34,177 bases of DNA, taken from an uncultured Collinsella sp. (GTDB lineage: Bacteria; Actinomycetota; Coriobacteriia; Coriobacteriales; Coriobacteriaceae). This document shows, one piece after another, positions 31,682-34,177 of this stretch. The stretch is taken from positions 1-34,177 of the forward strand of contig UQWV01000019.1 of assembly GCA_900544845.1 (NCBI GenBank), given 5' to 3'. Each line of letters starts with the position of its first letter. Position 1 is the stretch's first letter. A program made the position numbers and the translations under genes. Under the pieces are notes generated by a model. The model made no database searches and had not been told where the DNA came from. It worked only from the letters and a program-made list of their open reading frames with translations.

Positions 31682-31793
31682 TCCCGCTCCTTTCACGAGC
31701 AGTTTGAATTGTCGCACGGAATGAACGGGCTTGCCGCCCCGTCGCACCGCTTAACCTTGTGGACATCTTGGCCCCAAGCTCAACAATTCAAAG

Positions 31794-31839
31794 GTTCTTA
31801 ATACCAGTAAACGATTACAGGTTAGCCGTTTTTAATACC
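31794..31839. promoter_or_regulatory. Direct-repeat operator candidate upstream of the SIS gene
   Basis: GTTCTTAATACC (31794-31805) and GTTTTTAATACC (31828-31839) are near-identical direct repeats with starts 34 bases apart, in the A/T-rich control region of the SIS gene. They are candidate sites for one of the adjacent GntR regulators. Confidence 0.45.
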
Positions 31840-31915
31840 GATTTTTTGATTTCATCCTCCCATCTCGGTAGACGGTCAGTTTTTGCCGCTCATCGGTCAT
31901 GCGACACATATCCGT

Positions 31916-31951
31916 AAAAAAATGAGCACCCCGCCGTACACGAGGATGCTC
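31916..31951 (-). terminator. Terminator of the GntR pair
   Basis: On the minus strand GAGCA-TCC pairs with GG-TGCTC and is followed by ATTTTTTT, just after the stop of the gene at 31958-32671. Confidence 0.7.
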
Positions 31952-31957
31952 TAGACG

Positions 31958-32671
31958 CTAATAGTTGTAGGTATATCCGCCGGCATCACCGCGGTTAAAA
32001 GACTTGGCATGCTCGATCGCCTGCCCACTCGAGTCATAGGTCATGCATTCCAGTACGAGCGCCAGGTCGCCCGGCTCAAGATTGAGCAAACTCGCATCGC
32101 GTGCGCCCAGCGCTTCAATATCGAGTTTCTCAATCGACTTGTCCGGTTTGCGCCCCAACATGTCGTAGGTCTCGAACAGGCTGAAGACCGAAATGTCCAC
32201 GTCTTCGATGCCCGGAAACAGCAGACACGGAATCAGCGTCATCTCAATCGACACGGGCTCCCCATCAATGCAGTTGAGACGGCGCACCGAGTAAAGCAGA
32301 TCGTCCTCGGCGATGCCAAACAGGTCGGCGTAATACGGGCCGGCGTAGCGTTTGGAGCGCGCCAGAATGCGCACCGACGGCGTCGCGCCCGACACCAGAA
32401 CCGACTGACGGAAGCCGCCCTTGCGTTCGTGCTCGTCAAACCACTTGTGTCCCACAAAGGCGCCCTTGCCCTGCACGCGACGAATCTGGCCACTTTTGAC
32501 CAGCTCGTCCATGGCACTTCGGATTGTCAGGCGCGTCGTGCCAAACTCCTCGGCCAGCTCGTTTTCGGACGGAATCATCGAGCCCGTCGGGTAGTCGCCG
32601 CGCTCGATTCGCTCCGCAATGCAGCGGCGAATTTGTTTGTAAACCGGCAAGTCTTCTACTGCATCAGCCAT
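31958..32671 (-). CDS. GntR-family regulator with UTRA domain (HutC type), 1
   Basis: A 237-residue transcription factor. The N-terminal winged helix (about 8-75) has the GntR pattern VYKQIRRCIAERIERGDYPTGSMIPSENELAEEFGTTRLTIRSAMDELVKSGQIRRVQGKGAFV, spread over residues 10-73. Residues about 90-235 form a UTRA ligand-binding domain (YSVRRLNCIDGEPVSIEMTLIP; ALVLECMTYDSSGQAIEHAKSFNRGD). UTRA domains usually bind phosphorylated sugars or amino-sugars, which fits the SIS gene next door. The start at 32671 lies inside the end of the preceding GntR gene (16-base overlap), so the two are co-translated. Confidence 0.9.
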   Translation of the reverse strand: MADAVEDLPVYKQIRRCIAERIERGDYPTGSMIPSENELAEEFGTTRLTIRSAMDELVKSGQIRRVQGKGAFVGHKWFDEHERKGGFRQSVLVSGATPSVRILARSKRYAGPYYADLFGIAEDDLLYSVRRLNCIDGEPVSIEMTLIPCLLFPGIEDVDISVFSLFETYDMLGRKPDKSIEKLDIEALGARDASLLNLEPGDLALVLECMTYDSSGQAIEHAKSFNRGDAGGYTYNY

Positions 32672-33423
32672 TCGACACCTACCTTCGTCGCAACGCCGTC
32701 TGCCTCGCCGTTATCGGCAAAACGATACTTGGTCGGCAGAATCACGGACTTGCAATACTCGACAAAGCCATCGTTCTCGTCACGCTCGTGCGAAGCCTTG
32801 TAAAACACCGGCGTGCCCTCCTGAGCACCCAGCAACTTGGCCTCGTCGGCGTTCAGACGGCTGATGGAAATATGCTCCTTGCCGTGCGTCACATGGACAT
32901 TCCCTTCTTTGAGCAAAACGTCGTAGAGGCTTTCCTGCTCAAAATCGTGATCGGGAAGCGAGGGGCACAAAGACAGATTGACGTGGGCCGTCTCAATCGA
33001 CGCCGGGGAACCATTAACCACGCGCACACGTCGAATGCAGAAAAGCGGCATGCCCAGGTCGATCTGGGCCTTTTGGGCCAGATCGATATCGGCGTACACG
33101 ACCTTGGACCAAACCAGGCGTGCGGTCGACTTTGAGCCAACCCTCTCCACCGCCTGCGTATAGTTCCATGTTTCCTGAAAGATGTTCAGCGGTTTGGGAG
33201 GACACACATAGGTGCCCGAACCGCGGCGGCTTTCCAAAGTTCCGCACGAAATAAGGCGCGCGATCGCAGCACGCAACGCCGTGCGCGACACGCCCAGCTC
33301 TTCACAGAGCACACGCTCGGCGGGCAGCCGGTCGCCACCCTGCAGGTCATAATGATTGATATACCAAAGAATGCCCTCAAAGGCGCAATCTTTGGGCGGA
33401 ATCGCATATGGTTCACTCGGCAT
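32656..33423 (-). CDS. GntR-family regulator with UTRA domain (HutC type), 2
   Basis: A 255-residue protein with the same domain order as its neighbour but clearly diverged. The winged helix is FEGILWYINHYDLQGGDRLPAERVLCEELGVSRTALRAAIARLISCGTLESRRGSGTYV (about residues 15-75), and the UTRA part includes LFCIRRVRVVNGSPASIETAHVNL and VFYKASHERDENDGFVEYCKSVILP. A GTG at 33429 is also in frame, but the ATG at 33423 sits eight bases behind GAGGAG and is preferred. It overlaps the next GntR gene. Two regulators of one family in one transcript suggests a duplicated or two-signal switch. Confidence 0.9.
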   Translation of the reverse strand: MPSEPYAIPPKDCAFEGILWYINHYDLQGGDRLPAERVLCEELGVSRTALRAAIARLISCGTLESRRGSGTYVCPPKPLNIFQETWNYTQAVERVGSKSTARLVWSKVVYADIDLAQKAQIDLGMPLFCIRRVRVVNGSPASIETAHVNLSLCPSLPDHDFEQESLYDVLLKEGNVHVTHGKEHISISRLNADEAKLLGAQEGTPVFYKASHERDENDGFVEYCKSVILPTKYRFADNGEADGVATKVGVEWLMQ

Positions 33424-33458
33424 GGGCACGGCTCCTCAACCGCTTGATGCTGCAGGCA

Positions 33459-33950
33459 TCATTGCTCCGGACGCCCCATGGCGTCGAAGGCTTCTTTGAT
33501 CTGCTCCGCAACGTTCCGATACGACCGATATAGGCCGGAGTCTCGCTTGACTTCGCCCGCGGTCACCGGAATCTCAAGCTTCGAAATCTCATCCTCGCCG
33601 GTTTGCACGGCAACGATGACACCCATACCAAGGCACATATTACGCTTGGCAGCATTGTTTTTGGTAGCCTGAGCTGGATTAATCAAAATCTGCTGAGCTA
33701 GTTCGCGATTGCTAAGCTCCGGCACATCCTCGGGATTTCCGGTCTCGACAATCTCGCACTGCAACACATCCGCATAGTCAAAAATCTTCGGCTCGCCGCC
33801 GCGCTGATGCACGGCCCACTTGCGGCGCGTGGCATCCTGGTAGATAGCCGGCAAAAACGTAAACCGCGGCGGGTCCAAAATCGTATCCGTGATGGTAAAC
33901 ACATCGGGATCAAAGGCATCCTGCGGGTTTTTCTTCTTGAACAGCCCCAT
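33459..33950 (-). CDS. Conserved hypothetical protein
   Basis: A 163-residue soluble protein starting at the ATG at 33950 (MGLFKKKNPQDAFDPD), five bases behind GGAGG. A short basic tip is followed by a mixed beta-rich region (FTFLPAIYQDATRRKWAVHQRGGEPKIFDYADVLQCEIVETG) that resembles the PH-like or DUF4428-type pattern in which a protein reports on its own fold. The tail is helical (LYRSYRNVAEQIKEAFDAMGR). It has no signal peptide or membrane segment. It ends 35 bases before the second GntR gene on the same strand and could share a transcript. No function can be assigned with confidence. Confidence 0.6.
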   Translation of the reverse strand: MGLFKKKNPQDAFDPDVFTITDTILDPPRFTFLPAIYQDATRRKWAVHQRGGEPKIFDYADVLQCEIVETGNPEDVPELSNRELAQQILINPAQATKNNAAKRNMCLGMGVIVAVQTGEDEISKLEIPVTAGEVKRDSGLYRSYRNVAEQIKEAFDAMGRPEQ

Positions 33951-34033
33951 ATCAGCCTCCCGTACTAGCATTAAACAACTCAAGCCGAATATAGCACCAA
34001 TTTCAAGCCACCGCTTTACCGCATCGGTGCGCG

Positions 34034-34069
34034 GCGTCTATAGCTCGCCCAGCGGAAGAGTTCACGGAC
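34034..34069 (+). pseudogene. Possible tRNA 5' fragment running into low-complexity sequence
   Basis: GCGTCTA-TA-GCTC, a loop, then GAGT matches the acceptor strand, positions 8-9 and D arm of a tRNA, followed by CACGGAC, like the 5' half of an anticodon arm (for example Arg). The sequence then degenerates into homopolymers, so the 3' half is not visible. It is either a real tRNA cut by an assembly error or chance similarity. Confidence 0.4.
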
Positions 34070-34177
34070 GAGGGCCCGGGGGGGGGGGGGAGTTTTTTTT
34101 TTTGTGTGGGGGGCGCGAGAGAAAAAAAAAAAGACCGCCCCCCCCCCCCCCCCGAAAAACGGAGAACGCCGAAAGGC
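34070..34177. other. Low-complexity contig end, probable artefact
   Basis: Runs of G, T, A and C of 10-20 bases follow each other with almost no other sequence between. Nothing like this occurs elsewhere in the window. It is most simply explained as low-quality sequence at the end of a contig. Confidence 0.75.

Noticed and set aside
30569..31801. Long plus- and minus-strand frames overlapping the SIS gene
   Set aside because: They result from the extreme G/C third positions of the SIS gene; only the SIS frame has a domain and a ribosome site.

Overview
The window reads as chromosome of a high-GC anaerobic actinobacterium, most likely class Coriobacteriia and plausibly Collinsella. This is inferred from gene content and sequence style, not from a search. 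The evidence is strong G/C third-position use, AAAGGAG-type ribosome sites, the actinobacterial block mazG / eno / FtsB-DivIC-like gene / ppx, and a HisZ-HisG fusion at the head of a complete histidine operon. No rRNA, CRISPR array, transposase or phage structural gene was seen. The last ~110 bases are homopolymer-rich and look like a contig-end artefact.

Left part (1-9.9 kb): a 5'-truncated GluQ-type tRNA-modifying synthetase; a metallophosphoesterase; a small membrane protein; a large PLD/SF2-helicase/DUF3427-like protein facing a NUDIX hydrolase (a defence-like or DNA-repair-like pair); a UBA/DUF4342-like membrane protein followed by an OmpR-type response regulator and histidine kinase; an orphan PTS IIB plus a VOC protein; and a membrane-anchored repeat protein.

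Middle (9.9-16 kb): tRNA-Leu(UAA), followed by a structured element flanked by copies of the tRNA 3' end. Then come, on the minus strand, ppx/gppA, an FtsB/DivIC-like gene and enolase, and further right mazG, a YfcE-like phosphoesterase and a stand-alone LarC C-terminal-domain protein.

Histidine region (16-25.2 kb): hisZ-hisG fusion, hisD, hisC, hisB, hisH, hisA, hisF, hisI and hisE run leftward, and a PHP-type histidinol phosphatase converges on them. Together these cover every step from PRPP+ATP to histidine. Two structured non-coding elements interrupt the operon, between hisB and hisH and between hisF and hisI.

Right part (25.2-34 kb): an MMPL/RND-type exporter with a secreted Ala/Gly-rich heptad-repeat partner; a tandem array of palindromic repeats; a SIS-domain sugar-phosphate protein with codon use unlike its neighbours; two overlapping GntR/UTRA regulators; a conserved hypothetical; and a possible tRNA 5' fragment that runs into the low-complexity end.

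The most unusual material is non-coding. At least four kinds of intergenic palindromic or structured repeat are present, two of them in more than one copy.
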